Shown: one piece after another, positions 24,201-39,200 of the stretch
How positions within the stretch are numbered: the first letter of the stretch is position 1
Layout: every line of letters begins with the position of its first letter
Assembly: GCA_002633005.1 (NCBI GenBank)
Contig: NMRA01000010.1
Coordinates: forward strand, 2,014,924-2,078,923
Length of the DNA: 64,000 nucleotides
Direction: 5' to 3'
From: Phoronis australis
Taxonomy: Eukaryota > Phoronida > Phoronidae
Notes under the pieces: model-generated
Told to the model about the DNA's origin: nothing
The model's database searches: none
The model's input: only the letters and a program-made list of their open reading frames with translations
Made by a program: the position numbers and the translations under genes

Positions 24201-27200
24201 CTCAAGTCAAGTTCCCTCATTGTGTTACTCGACAAGTAGTTTACACAACAGAGGCCAGGACATATCAACAAATGAACAGCAGTTGCAATGCACATTATTT
24301 TTTCCTTCTGTTGTTGTAAACCGATTTTTGCCATTTAGACATTGAAAAAGTTCAATTTTCAATGACGGATTTAGTTTTATAGTCTGCAGTGTCTAAAATG
24401 GTTGGAAAAGAGTGTGACTGCAAACAGGCAGCAGTTGTCGCTGATAGTCATCTCTGTCCCTAATTGACCTATCACAAGCTCCGCCCCCTTGCAAAATGTT
24501 ACCAAACAAAAATAAATTTTCCTGACATTTTGATTGGTCAGTTGAGCTGTCACTCAAAATCCTGACGATAGGTCAATCCCTAAACTAAAGAAGCTGGTCA
24601 TTAAAGTCCAGGAACTGTAATAAGTTGCTGCATAATCCTTAATCCCAACCAGGAGCTGTAATAAGTAACTACATAATCCCTAATCCCAACCAGTAAGAAG
24701 CTCTTCATGGATACAAGTTTGGACATGAGATATAGTACCTGTTGATACAGATATATGTGTCTCATCCTTCAGCTTGATGTCCAGTATGTAGGATTTGAGT
24801 ACTTTCTATGTTGCAGATAAAAGGACCTGAAGAGAAGCTGACAGACTTCCTGTTCTCAAAGTTCATAATATCTACACACACTGAGTCAACTGGAATGGAA
24901 CCAGAAAAAGGTAAAAGTCAGCCATTTTTGTACTTTTTACATAAAAAGTTTATCTGTTTTTATTTTTAGTGCATCTTTACAAGACACTCAATTCTATTGT
25001 CATGGTGATGGATTTTTTTCAATTATCATTGTTTGTACTATCTCATAGACAATTAGTGTTTCCTTTGATTTTTTGCATGGAAATGAATTATATCGGGTAA
25101 GATTAATTGTTTTACTAGTCACCTATTATGTTTTTACAAGCTTCTGCAAAACTGTATCCTGGAGGTAGGTAAAGAGAGAGTGACATTAAATCGAACAGTC
25201 TCTTATCTGATCATGCATTTGTTCAAGTGTTCTCTTTCTGNGTAATAAGTAGGTACATAATCCCTAATCTCAACCAGTAAGAAGCTCTTCATGGATACAA
25301 GTTTGGACATGAGATATAGCACCTATTGATACAGATATATGTGTCTCATCCTTCAGCTTGATGTCCAGTATGTAGGATTTGAGTACTTTCTATGTTGCAG
25401 ATAAAAGGGCCTGAAGAGAAGCTGACAGACTTCCTGTTCTCAAAGTTCATAATATCTACACACACTGAGTCAACTGGAATGGAACCAGAAAAAGGTAAAA
25501 GTCAGCCATTTTTGTACTTTTTACATAAAAAGTTTATCTGTTTTTATTTTTAGTGCATCTTTACAAGACACTCAATTCTATTTCAATTATCATTGTTTGT
25601 ACTATCTCATGGACAATTAGTGTTTCCTTTGATTTTTTGCCTGGAAATGAATTATATCGGGTAAGATTAATTGTTTTACCAGTCACCTATTATGTTTTTA
25701 CAAGCTTCTGCAAAACTGTATCCTGGAGGTAGGTAAAAAGAGGATGACATTAAATCGAACAGTCTCTTATCTGATCATGCATTTGTTCAAGTGTTCTCTT
25801 TCTGTGACACATCCCAACTCTATGCATTGTTTTCCTATTGGTTGATCAAAATATGAATGCTTTGTTTGTATGACAGCTTAGAAGTCTTCACGGAATGTGC
25901 TGCTTTCAAGACTTTTCGTACTTTGTAGCCTATTATGTTGTTTCTTAATCGTAAACGTTTTACTTCTCGTACAGCGGTCAAAGGTAATTGTCAATAGGTT
26001 GCTGTTAGTTGCTTTTTGTTTGTTGGTTTTTATTGCGTTTGTGTGTCGTAAGGTCACTGGAATGCTGTTTTGAAAGGCTGGAATAAGCATTAATTCCAAT
26101 TTAGAAAAAGTCAATTAAAAGAACATAGGTTTAGAGCGGATTAATAGATTTTTGGGGTGGTTATTGTTAAGGTTATTAGCTTTGACAAGAACTTTGAAAT
26201 TTGAAAATTCAGACAATTTGGCTTCCAGTCATACAGTAGAATTAATTAAGTCGAGGCCAGTGACCTCATCAGTTAAATACTTTTAAAATACTTGGCTAAG
26301 TCTGTCGTGAGACTGATCTCAAATTCACGACACTGTTTCCTATAATGTTACATTAACATTCCTTTTATCTTGAGATTTTCGGTTTTTGTCTATCATCATT
26401 GATGAAACACACTTTTTTAATTTCTTTAAAAGGCACCATTTTGCTAGTGCATAAACATATATTACTTTGAGCTCCCCCTGTTGCAGGTTACATTGAGTCT
26501 GTTTACCCCATGCTGAAACATGCCTTGGACACATGTCTTCAGGCCTACAACCAAGGTACTAACCAGAAGGTGGAGCTAGTGTTCTTCAAAGAGGCTGTAC
26601 TGCATATTTGCAGGCTGACCAGAGTTCTGGTAAGTCTTGGAATTACAATAAGATTAAATCATGCGTTTTTGTCAGTTTTTTTCAAATTAATTCATATGCT
26701 TTGATCTTAAATTATGCGCATTCTTGATATCTTTTTGTTTCATTTTGTGTCGGTAGGCTCTCCCAGAATCTCATGCGTTGCTGATTGGACTGAGTCACTC
26801 AACAGGGCGCGCTACTCTAGCACGTCTTGCCGCCTACACTGCCAGTTGCAAGGTAAGGCATGTTTTTATGGAAAACATTAAACTTAAAATGACTTTTCAA
26901 TTCCATGTGATCGGTCTAAAGTAGTTGTAAGAGATTCATTGAATCATATAATTCTGCATTGTCAACACCAAATGGCTGTTGTACATCTTGAACTCTGGGA
27001 ACTATGAACTGGACATGCAGTCATCACCAATTTGAATTCTACTTACTCACAATGTTCAGGTTATTGTCCTGATAATGAAAACAAATATTTACTTTTGCCT
27101 TCTCAATACCACGGGCTGAGTGTGTACTGGCTTAACGTGTCATCCACCAAACAAAGTTAACACTTGTGGTTTGCCCAGGAACTTTGACCAACCCGAGTGG

Positions 27201-30200
27201 GCGTGCTGGATACTCAGGACAGACTGATAAAACAGCATTATGTTATGAACGTCTCAATAGGTTTTCTTCATTTGAGAAGAATTTAAACCTTCTATAAGGT
27301 GTTTCTGTTACAAAATGTGATTCATACTTCGAATTATACAAACTGCAAAGAACGTAAAATTAGGTTATTAACTACGACAAGTGAGGCAAGGATTGTGGTT
27401 CATTAATTAATCATTACATCTTGAGTTAAGGATTTTTTGAATAAGTAGACTAGTAGTCAGCAGCATTATTCACTTCAATGTTGTCTTCAACCTGGTTACA
27501 GTTATTTGAACCTAAGTGTCAGTCATCTGCGGAGAAAACGCGACGTGTTCTACATGAGCACATGAAGCAAGCGAGTTATATGGCCGGCATCAATAACCGT
27601 GGGACGGTGTTACTCATACAGCAAGACATGGCTGATGACTGTTTACAGGACATAAGCTGTCTTATTAGAGAAGGTAACATTAGCCTTGTGTTTCTGTATG
27701 ATAATGACAAAGATTAGATGGCAATTCTCCACGTCTTATTTTTGTTCAAAAATAATTACCAAAATTTCCATCATTCAGTTTTTAAAAGACTGATCACCTT
27801 GCTCTAAATAATGTCAACCTTATCAAATGTTGTTTTATACCCTCTACACACTACAAACCATGCTGGTAATAGACTAACATTTTTTTAGTCTTTATTTTTC
27901 CGGTGAAATTGGACAAAATAGAGTTTCACTCGTCTCTCATATTGTGTGCTAAGTAAGTGAAAACTACATTTTCCATCTTATCATGTGAAGGTTAACAAAC
28001 CTGAGTCACTCCTATAGACTTGCCTTCTTTCTTCTTCACATTTTCTTAAGCTCATGCATAATGCTTGACTTGAAACTAGTTGTATGTCATTGTTATGCAA
28101 CGATGTTTATGTAATGTTGCAGAACTGATATTAGTGGTATGGTGTCCATTATTATACCCTACTTATGCTCCTGTTGTCATGTTGCCTAGCTACAAACCCA
28201 GACAAAGTTTGAAATATCTCACGCTGATTTTCCATCTTGTCCTTATTTGGGCCTGTTGAGAGAATTACGTCACTCCATAACTGCGGTGACAATCCCCACC
28301 TAGATGTATTTGTTTAATATTAATTACCTTTGAATTCTTTCTTTGTTATTTCATTGAATTGATGCAAGACTTGAACACTCCTTGGTCTATTTTTGTCTTT
28401 ACAATAATTACAGTTAACATTTTAATTGCTTTTGTCTCCTGCCAGGATCTTGTCCTTCTCTGTACAGTATGACTGAGCTTCAACAGATCACTGGTGGTTT
28501 GAATGCCGGTGGTGTGATAACGAGGCGCATGGATAAGGTCGACCATGCCATTGAGAAGTTCACAGCCAAGGTCAAACAGAACCTTCATGTTATTGTCAAT
28601 CTCAATTACAAAGGTGAGAACTCTATCGATTGTGGACAATTCTAGATTAAATTCTACCTGAATTCCATCAGGTTAGCGCCTACCTTTGGCTTAATTATAG
28701 CAAATTAAGGCAGTATTTCTTAAAGAATTTACACCCATTCGGGTTATCATCCTACGCTCTGCTCAGTACTCCCTGCAGTATTCTTTATTCTAAAAATTTT
28801 CACACATGTTTGATTATATGCCCATTCTCCAATGTACATTTGGGAATTTAAATTATTTTTCTTTACAAGTTCCCAAATGTTTTGTTTCATTGAAGGAAAC
28901 ATATATTGAGAGTTCACAACTCACATTAGAATTGACTTTGACTTTTTAGCTTAGGAAGAAAGGACAACTCAGTAAGTTACACTAAAAACACAAAAGATGG
29001 CGTTAGTGGTGATACATTGGGACTAAATGTGTGCTAAAAGACACAGTTAAGAGCAACAATGCAATATGTTTCTGCAGGTACCCTGAATGTCCTTGACTTC
29101 AACTCATTACATCATAAGTTGAGTAAATGTCCGACATTCCTCACGCACATGACGTGCGTGGATGTGTATAAAGAGTGGACCTCCGATGCATTTGTCACCG
29201 TCGCCGAGACATGGCTCAAGGATACGAGTGGGGTGAGTCAATTATTTTACTCAGGATTTATTATTATTGGGAGGGGGGTGGATTTCTGTTTGTTTTTAGC
29301 CTGGTTAGCATAATTCACGGTTTTTCTTCGATTGCATTGTCCAACTTGTGTCTTGTTTTCAATCAATACTGCAGTAGCAGTAAGCCACTTTATTAGGCAA
29401 CTAACTTTGTCATGTTGAAATTGTTGAACAATGTCGTCATGCCAACATTCTACTGCAATTAAATTAAGATTAGGTGTTACATGTCATGCTCAAATCTTGA
29501 CTGCGAAAATTGACCAAGTGTGTGGTGCATTTCGATTACACATTTAAATTTTTATGAAATGTAGGTCAATTTTCCAGTCTCGGGCAAAAGTTTTGTTGGT
29601 TACGCAGTCCATGTGTCTCATGTGGCCATATGCATAATCTCTATACATTCTGTGGCACGTTCAGTCTTCAAATCGTGTTGTTTGGGCCGTACTTGATAAC
29701 ATGTCCTTTCTTTCCGTACCCACAGATCCAAGTGCATTGGAGTGCATCTGGTCGCGACCGCCAGATTCATTCCGTCGCCCAGGCCATGTCCTATATCCAC
29801 AAGTCGGCGCGCCTGGCAATCCAACGTCTGTACTCGCATCAGCCTCAGATGGAACGATTCTACACACCACTCACTTACCAAGAGTTTGTGCACATGTTCA
29901 AGGTGGTTGCTGCTCATATAGAGGGGGAGGAGCAGGTGGGCAGGGCTTAGGGGCGGAGCTTACAGAAAATGATATTTACTTGGTGGCAACTAACTTTCAC
30001 TCGTGAGGTTATAGACACCTCAAACCAGCATGTGTTGCAATGAAGTTCAAATAGCTGCTTACTTTTGTGTGATTGGCTTATCTACTTTGCTCATCGTGAA
30101 ACAATCTGAACAACTCAGCTGTATCTGATTAACATATTTCTACAATTGTGATGGCAGTTTTCATAATCAAACAACTGATTGGTTGCAAGGTTGCATTTTG

Positions 30201-33200
30201 ATGAAAAAATCATGTAGCTCATACCTTGTTTAAAAGACACTTGTCTGTTGTATATAAACTTAATACATGCTCTGCACTAACTGAAAATTGATCCGGACAT
30301 TGCAAAGCTAACTAGATTCTTTTACGCATGTTGATTATGTCAGCCATATTCATGCAAGAACACGGTGGTGCCCTCTGGTGTCCTTCGTAGAGATAAGTCC
30401 AGGAAGAATTCCTATAAGAACGAGGCATTTTCTCACCAATTGAAGCGCATAAACTTCCTTATGGAATATGATGGCTCCTCATCCAAAAGTGAAAACATTT
30501 TAAAAATAATTTCTAACAGCATTTGGGAGAACAATGCATAAAGCATGGTATGTTAAAAGTTTTCTGAAATATTTGACAAATTTGGACATTTCTCTGTTCT
30601 GCCTTAGTACTATTCATGTTTTCTGCTTTATTTGCGGCATTTTCTAGAAAACCATTGAGCGTAATCAGTGTGCACTGAAGCGTGTCGATGAGGCCATCGA
30701 GGAAGTGGACAAACACAAGAAATATGTGGCCTCGCTGATGCCGAGACTGGAGAGGGCGCTGAAGAATGTTGATCAGTGTCTTCAGGATGTTCAGAAGTCA
30801 AGAGAAGAATACAAGCAGGTAATTGTAGTGTATGGGATGGATGCCTTCAGTTCATTCTCTAAGTGGTTCATAAGTCTAGAGAAGAATACAAGCAGGTATA
30901 TTCAGTGTACGTATGTCTTGACCATTCAGCATTCAAAGGACATGGTGGAGGAAGTGGTTCAGAAGGCTTGTGGAAGAGCCACAGTGAAAATTGAAATTAA
31001 GATTCATTGTTATGAGGTCGCATAGAAGTGAAAATCTTTGCCAACATTGTACAAAGAAGTAATGGTATCTTTCTCAGAATTTTGCCTAATCTACTTTTAT
31101 GGGACTTTTAACCTGATGGGTCGATTTTTTTATTCATGTTTAACAGACTTCTTGAAATCTTTAATGTCACATATATCTACTAAATGACTTCTGTCTTCAT
31201 GTGAAGTAGTTTGGGTGTCATTATTCCCCTGTGGACCTGTTCATAAAATACACCATGCCGAAATGTGAACAACCAAATTACTAAAAGATCATTTCTTTTG
31301 TTTACTAGATAATTTTAATCTGTGATCTCTTCCTGTGACTTTAGGCCCTTGATGACTGTCGGGAGCAGGAACTGCTAATCTCTCAGAAGGTGGCGCCAGT
31401 GCAGCAGTGCAGGAGTGAAGCCAAGGCTGAGTTTAATAGGGTGTGTGACAATGATTATTAATAACACTTCATGTAAATGGGTGGTAGTGCACCAGAAACT
31501 GTTGTGAGAAGCTGTGGTCATTCACAGCTATGTTGGAAGCCTTTTTAATATGAAAAGTATTAGGTTCTGGCAGTTATTTTTGTCATATTGGTGAATTGCA
31601 CACTTAAGACATTCATATAACATATATATGATTGTGAGGTTTTGCAGTGGCAACATTTTGTTCCCTCATGACTGAGAATGAAGAATATTAACGGAACAAA
31701 GAAAGGTGGCTGTAATGCATTCTGTAATTAATCGTCATTTTTGCTGTTAACATTATAGTCATCACGACAGGGAAATGTTTTTTGTCTGTCTTACTTCAAT
31801 TTGTCTTGTACCATACCTTGCAGTGTAATTTTATTTGGCATTCTAGATCAATCCGGTCTACAGCGCTGCCCTGGCTGCTCTGAGAGCGCTTAGTCAACAC
31901 GACGTTGAGGAGATTCGTACCTACCGCGAACCCCCACAGAGGGTGATACTGGTGCTTCAAGCTGTGGCCATGTTGTTTGGAATGGAACAAGAGTATGTTG
32001 TCTTTCTGTTGCAGACGTTATAAGATTTTAGTTAAAATTACATCTTTTGGGTACTCTTCAGAAGTCGGCACCATCTCCAAACTCTGTGCTTAGCAAGTGT
32101 GGCTTAATGCGGTTTTTGTCCGTAATTGTTTGATGGATGATACAAGCATGCCATCTAGCATGTACATTGCTTGCAACTTTTTGAGAAACATGTGCAAGTC
32201 ATTTAAAAGGTCCAACACTATGTCCACTTTTTCAAGATGGCTGCCAGTGTAAGCAAAGACATCAAAATATAGTATTGACAGCTGTTTGTCATTTCACGAC
32301 AGGAGATAAATTTATTGATTTTGTATGGACACAAGCACATGGGGTTAGTGATTATTGCTCATAACTTAGGAGTTTTTCCCTAATCTTGGATATTTGCAAT
32401 TTAAGAACAGCATTACTGTTGCTATATAATTTTTCTAAATGAATGTTGAGTTAGCGTCACCTATTGTTGAATTGATGCAGCCANATTTTACCGCAGTTAA
32501 AATCACATCTTTTGAGTACTCTTCAGAAGTCGGTACCATCTCCAATCTCTGTGCTTAGCAAGTGTGGCTTAATGCGGTTTTTGTCCGTAATTGTTTGGTG
32601 GATGATACAAGCATGCCATCTTGCATGTACGTTGCTTATAACTTTTTGAGAAACATGTGCAAGTCATTTAAAAGGTCCAACACTATGTCCACTTTTTCAA
32701 GATGGCTGCCAGTGTAAGCAAAGACATCAAAATATAGTATTGACAGCTGTTTGTCATTTCACGACAGGAGATAAATTTATTGATTTTGTACGAACACAAG
32801 CACATGGGGTTAGTGATTATTGCTCATAACTTAGGAGTTTTTCCCTAATCTTGGATATTTGCAATTTAAGAACAGCATTACTGTTGCTATATAATTTTTC
32901 TAAATGAATGTTGAGTTAGCGTCACGTATTGTTGAATTGATGCAGCCAGCCGGTCAGAACCGGTCCTAACTAGTCGGAATCTGTCATACTTGACATTGTG
33001 GAATTAACAATTGAATTTTAAGAGATGTGTACTTTTTCTTTAAAATGTTATTCTAGGCAAACATTTCGGATTTTGTGCATGGCATCAAATGAGATATTGG
33101 GTCCACAAGCTTGGCTTTTTGTTTACTGAAACTTAGCTCCAGTGTGCGTGGCAGTTCTTAGATATAAGGAAAATTATATTCACATTGTGGAAATAAAGTT

Positions 33201-36200
33201 CAACAATTTATGTGATAATTTTATAGCAGTAGTTTGAGGCCTTCTGTTCCAATTTTCTTTGTGACTTTTAATGGATTTTGTGTGCTTCAGCTGGGAAACA
33301 TCGCGATCGATGATCTATGGTGCTAGCTTCTACCGTGAGCTCGAGTTCTACGACAAGAACAACATGTCTGACGAAGTGTTCGAGAAGCTTCACGCATTCA
33401 TCTCCAATCCCGAGTTTCACCCTCGCACCGTCCTGAAGGCGAGTAAGGCAGCCGCCTCTCTCAGCCTCTGGGTACACGCACTCTACAACTACAAGAAGAT
33501 CTCCAACAAGATGGCTCCTAGCCTGGCAGCACTGCACCAAGCTGAGCGAGACCTGACAAAGGTAGTCATGTCTCACTGACAATGATCGCTTTCTTCTGCT
33601 GTCTTTGAATAATTGAGATTTGTATAGCACAAGCCTTTAAATACATGTTTTACTTTCATGACCAGATTCTTTATGATTGTCAGTGGTTAACACTGCCTAC
33701 TGTCTTGACTGTGTTGTCACATAATGGTTTAACTTGGCTTGTCCAATCAATAACCCAGCTGAAGTTATCGTTGTCATCTAATTACTGCTAAAGAATGAAG
33801 ATTGATGAATTGGTAAACTCTGTTGTAAATACCTGTAGTTGTTTCAAGTGGGAATTAATGTCATTCTGTGTTAATGGTTGCAGCAACAAATTGTGTTGGG
33901 ACAGAAGAGGATCGAAGCCGGACGTGTGAAGCGGATCCTTCAACAAAACATAGATAAACACAGAGAAGCTGTGAGGGAAGCAAAGTCTCTGGAAAAGCAA
34001 ATCATGGTATTGATTCCGGTCTCAAATTTCTGGGCAGCAGGGTTTCTTCCATAGCATGGGTTCCTGTACAGAGGTGTCACCACACATTGAAAACCCAAAC
34101 TATCATAATACCTGAACAACTGGGAAAATAGGTGCTCAAGACAATAATTGCTATTGATGAAATGCTTTACCCATTGTTACTGTTTTCAATTATTGCTCCT
34201 TCACGTGCAGAAAACAGTAATTGTTTTCAAAATAAAGTTCAACAGAACTCTGCCAGACTGCCGAACATTTTGTTAGAGTTATTTGGTAGTTTTAGCTGAT
34301 CTTCTGTCACCTTAAAATGGCGTTTCTGTTGAAGTTTTGTTGAAGCTTAATGTGGTGTTATTGTGCCTAGTCGCTTATTGTTTATTGATGTAATGGTTTT
34401 ATGCTGTAAGTTGCTTCAATTTCTCCAAAATGAAGGGTTTTTTTGAGACTTAGCTTGAATTGAAACAGAATCTAGTTGACAATAAGTGAATATTTAGTTG
34501 CATTTTTGTATGCCGAAACTTTGTTGAATTTTGACATTGTCCAGTTTATTTTAGAAGTTCAGTAAATCCAGAGCAGATTTGTGTCTGCTGAATGTATGTT
34601 TAGGCTGGAACAGAATTGCTTCTGTATGGCTGTCATGTTGGTTTTGTTTTTGTCTTCCTTTGGTACAAACCAAAAGAACTTGTATACATTACAATGACTT
34701 CGTTTTTCTTTTGCAGAACATTGAAGGCAACGTCACCGAGTCTAACGATGTTATGACCAAGATGTCTCCGCTTTTCACAAGGTGGCGCTCACAGCTCAAC
34801 TCGGCCAAAAACCGCCTGCAGACATTGCCAGGTGATTGCCTGCTAACAGCCGCGGCAGTTACGTATTATGGCCCTCTGAACTGGGAGATGCGCGAAGAGC
34901 TGATGGCTGACTGGAAGCACAGGTGCATTGTGGGAAAATTTGACTGGAAGAACATTGACATGAGTGTGCGGAAACGAACAGTCTTGAGCGCCAAACTTCA
35001 CAACATTGCATGGGAGCTTCCCGATAATGCTGAGGGTGGATCGAACGATATGAAACTTGATTCACCAGCACACGCGGTAGAGAGGCCACAAACATCATCC
35101 AAACATCTAACAAAAGATAATGCTGGCAATGACCATCCAAAATTATCCTCGTGCTTGCCGCTCAGTCACCAAGGGCAACGTGTGCGGAACATCGAATTCC
35201 GTAACAATCTGGAAATATTTGACCGTGCCATTGAACGCCATGTGGAACAAGACAAAAGAAAATCTGACAATCCCGTGGCGGTGAGGGAGCAGTTTTCGCT
35301 GGAGGAGGTGTTAAGTTCATTCGATGAGCTCAGCGAGTGGCGTACATCTCACGTTCCTCAAGTAAGTTCATGCATGTAGTGGGTTGCGGAAGCTCCTCCA
35401 TTTTGGTTAGTTGTAAATGTGTTCTTCACAATCGTGCTAGTTGGTTTACCAAGTTGAGACCATAAAATTGGATATTTACGTATAGTACACTTGAAACAAA
35501 CAGAAATACTAAATCTTACAAAGTTACTCACACATGCACTCCTTCCTGAAACGTCGCTAGAGCCTTCGGTGTTTGATTTGAAAACATTTTGTGTTTAGTT
35601 GTCTTCAAGAATTTTTTTCAATTTTAAATGGAATTATAATTTTTGAATCTTTTGTCTCATGCATGTATAAAAGTCGGGCCTAATTCGTCCCATAAGACTG
35701 CAACAAATTTGTCTTTAAAAAAAGATTAGAAATCATTTTGAGGCTTAATGACAACCTACACATCATTATTTGCGTCAGACTATGTCCTTTAAGATACTTG
35801 TCTAGGCAGCTACTTAGGAAGTATGGATGGAGGAGAAATTCCTGGTGATATATGAAACCCTTTTAAATTTAAACAAAGGGCACAAATGCGATAACCTCGA
35901 TGGAAGAGCAAATACTATGATGAAGAAAGTTGTTTTAACATTGCCTAGGGCATGTTTTATGGTACCTTGATGAATGTTTTTTTGTAGGATATCCTGGCCA
36001 TACAGAATGCACTGATTATGCGTGTTTGTTCCCATAACAACAAACACTGCTGGCCCCTGTTGGTTGATCCTGATAACCAGGTGGAATTGTGGGTAAAACT
36101 ATTGCAGCAGAGCAAGAATGTGATTTCCATGGAGCCCAAGTCTCCCAGCACACCAAATTATGGAGAAGGTAAGCACAAAATGCAGTAGAAATTAATGGCA

Positions 36201-39200
36201 CTCTGCTTCTCCGTTAGAGCGGAAACTTTTGCTCAAGATGGATGTACAGATTATTTTTTCTAAAACTATTTTTCAGATGTTTAATAGGGAACAAGTTCTG
36301 AACAATGCCTAAAATAATCCTCTACCAAAGAAATGGTAATCTGTTTGAATCAATGGAGTTCTTATTGCATAGATGTGAATATTCTCTTGATAATTGCCAT
36401 TTATGCTAAATCTGTTTCAAGCATCCACACTTCCCACCTCGCCACTCTTGGCACCGAGCCAGCCGTACGCCTTGTCAGTGGCTAGTTTTTATGACTCCGA
36501 CCTTCATGATGACGTTAGTGTGATCGATATCTCGGAAAGTAGGTCACAGACTGCAACTTCTTTTTTCACCGAGTCCAGACCAGCCACGAGGTAAAGTTGT
36601 AAACCTATTTGAACACTTCATTTTGTTATGCAATAACAAGTTTTATGTACAATTATCAGCGTTCTCCAGAAGATGTGAATTTGACTGAAAATAAAGTTCA
36701 TGTATTTGTTCGAAAGTCCATGAACATACTGTGGGGGAATTTGTTAAGTCTTGAAACAAATGCATTGAACTTGTACAAAAAATCCAAAATATCCTAATTT
36801 TCCTAAGAAATGACTACGGTAATCTCCCAATACTTCAAACTCGTGTGTGTTTTCAACCTTATCGCAAGTGAGCCAAACTCAGCAAGGAAAAGTTCAAAAC
36901 TCCATGACTTGTTGAGAGTGGCGAGTCAGAACAGGCTGTGAACACTGATTGTTGTTTATTCTTATCCTGATCTCATTTAGGTTACTTTTTAACTCTTGTT
37001 ATTGAATCCAGCTTGACTGGTAGTTCTTTTTTAGCTTTGGGTGAAAATTTACTCAATCTGCAAACTGTGCTTCTCCACGTTTGAAAGAAGTAATGAGAAT
37101 TTACTGCCATTTGCCAAGAGACAACAAATACCATTTACTATAGCTGCCACAAGAGCATTTCATTAGTTTCAAAACTGATTTTGTTCTAATATCATTTCAG
37201 CTGTAAGCTACTTCCTTGCCAGAATTTCGTCTGGTAAATGTTCCATTTTTTGTCTCTATTTCTCTTCCCTCATTATAAGTTTTCATATGTCATCTTGTCT
37301 CATTAGATTTTGTGGCTTTCAGAACTAAAAGGAATCAGTTTTTAAAACCAACGTAAGTATGAAATTGACTCGCGACACTTCCAACATCTTTTGTTTCCTT
37401 CCCTGACTGATGCCTTTCACCGTCTGTTCACAATCCCGAATAACACCAAAACTAAGATACGAATTTCTCCTCCCTTAACTAATTAAAAGCCAATGAATTC
37501 TAATAAATAAAATTTAAATTTTGTTTCATAACTTCGGACTGCAGATCTTACCACGTATTTGGCAATATTTTATGTAGATTGCTATGTATTTATTATTTCA
37601 AACATTGATTTATGATTAGTGAATAACTGCTAAACTGTAAGTTCCTTTATCTTTTGCTAGAAAATAGCCATGATTGCTTTTTTGTTGAAAATAAAAATAT
37701 TGCGTTTTGTAATATTTTAATTAGATTCTATTAAATAATTAAAATTGTTCATAGAGATTAAAATTTATTGAAGGAAATCTGTTTGTCTTCGTCCATCCTA
37801 CACTGCTATGAGTTTGGGTGACCTTTCTCTCTACTGTGGGAAGGCGTCGAGGCAAGAATTATTCTTACGCTTTCTCGTTGGTTGTAGCCAGAGTTTAGTT
37901 GTGTTGAGCATCAGACTGAATTTGTCATGAAGGATTTACATACATTGTGCAGTTGCGTTATTTTAAGTTGTGTTCATTTTTTGTTGTCTAATTGTTGATT
38001 GCAGTGGCTTGAACTGTCAATGTGTGCAATATTTGCATACTTCAAGAATCCTGAAAAGACGGAGCTTTCTTTTGTATTAGTTCCTAGATGATGAGATCTT
38101 TTCAGTGGTGACAATGTTGCTAAATTAGAACTACATGGTGTTGATTCATTTCACCCTTGTAATATTTAACTCTAAACTTGAATTGATTTGCACTGAATTT
38201 AAATTGTTTTCCCGTTTTTCAAATGTTCACTACGTTGTTACAGTCACTCAAATTTTTACGAAAATGTTCGTGAGTGTTAATTGTGGAGTACAAACCATTA
38301 TTAACATCGGAGTTAAGGTTATGTAAGGCCATATTAACATGAATTACATCAGAGTTAAGGTTATGTAAGACCATATTAACATGATTGTGTATTCAGCTAA
38401 ATAGCTACAAATTAAACTGAGATTAGTCAGTAAAAGTAGGCATTTTCTGAAAGTGGAAAGCCTGCAGGATTTGAGTCGTTGACTTTTTAACAATTTGTAA
38501 TTAATTGGGTCACGTGACCATGTCTTTTTGGTAAAATTTAGTTAAGGCGAAATTTGCACATGTTGATTGGTGTGTTTTAAAACTGTTTCAGTTTTTAAAA
38601 TTGTAATGAAATACTTATTTTGTTCTTATTTAAGATAACTTTTGATATTTTTTCATTGTAATCATAGAAGTCCCATTTTTGATAGCCCCCTTGTGGACAA
38701 CACTGCGTAAACTATAATAGTATCTGAAAGTTTCGTCAATCTGGTCAGCTTTGTATGTTTTGAAGCTAGCCAAATTTGGTCAGTTTTCTAGGGTCCTAAA
38801 TAACCTTAAAACTTACCGTAATTCTTGTTTTTGATGATAAATTTGACAAAAATGAAATTCACCTGTTGTTCTTTGTCTACCTGGTGAATGCCAGGCTGAG
38901 TAATTTATTATTCAATAGTCTTGTGCTTGCTTGCAACAGTCATTTTTGTAGCTGTAGAGGGTATCTTATGTTAAGACTTCAGAAAGGTTTGTACTGCTAT
39001 TGATCCAGTGAAGTTGGACCATGTGCTTGTAGTCATGCCAAGTGAACTTGTGGTTTTGAGCTCTCAACTTATGGGAGAAATTTCTATAATGCCATCATAG
39101 TATTTTGCCTGCTTTGTAGGCTTCTGTGCATTAGAAGGTCAGTTTCAGTGGCTAAACATTTAAAATTTTGGTGCGTTTTGGTACCCGTGAGTTTTCTTAA

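Larger units (their letters stand above)
24658..25804 (+). repeat. 583/563-bp direct repeat meeting at a single N (probable haplotype overlap)
   Basis: Copy 1 is 24658-25240 and copy 2 is 25242-25804, separated by one N at 25241. Copy 1 ends exactly where copy 2 ends in the unique flank (tctctttctg). The copies differ by scattered substitutions and one indel of about 20 bp. The pattern is that of two allelic contigs abutted without collapsing the overlap. Confidence 0.85.

Noticed and set aside
24817-25494. Mutually exclusive duplicated dynein exons
   Set aside because: The duplication ends exactly at a single N and includes long intron flanks, with allele-like differences. An assembly overlap explains it better.
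33268-33630. 120-codon minus-strand open frame
   Set aside because: Antisense shadow of the microtubule-binding-domain exon.
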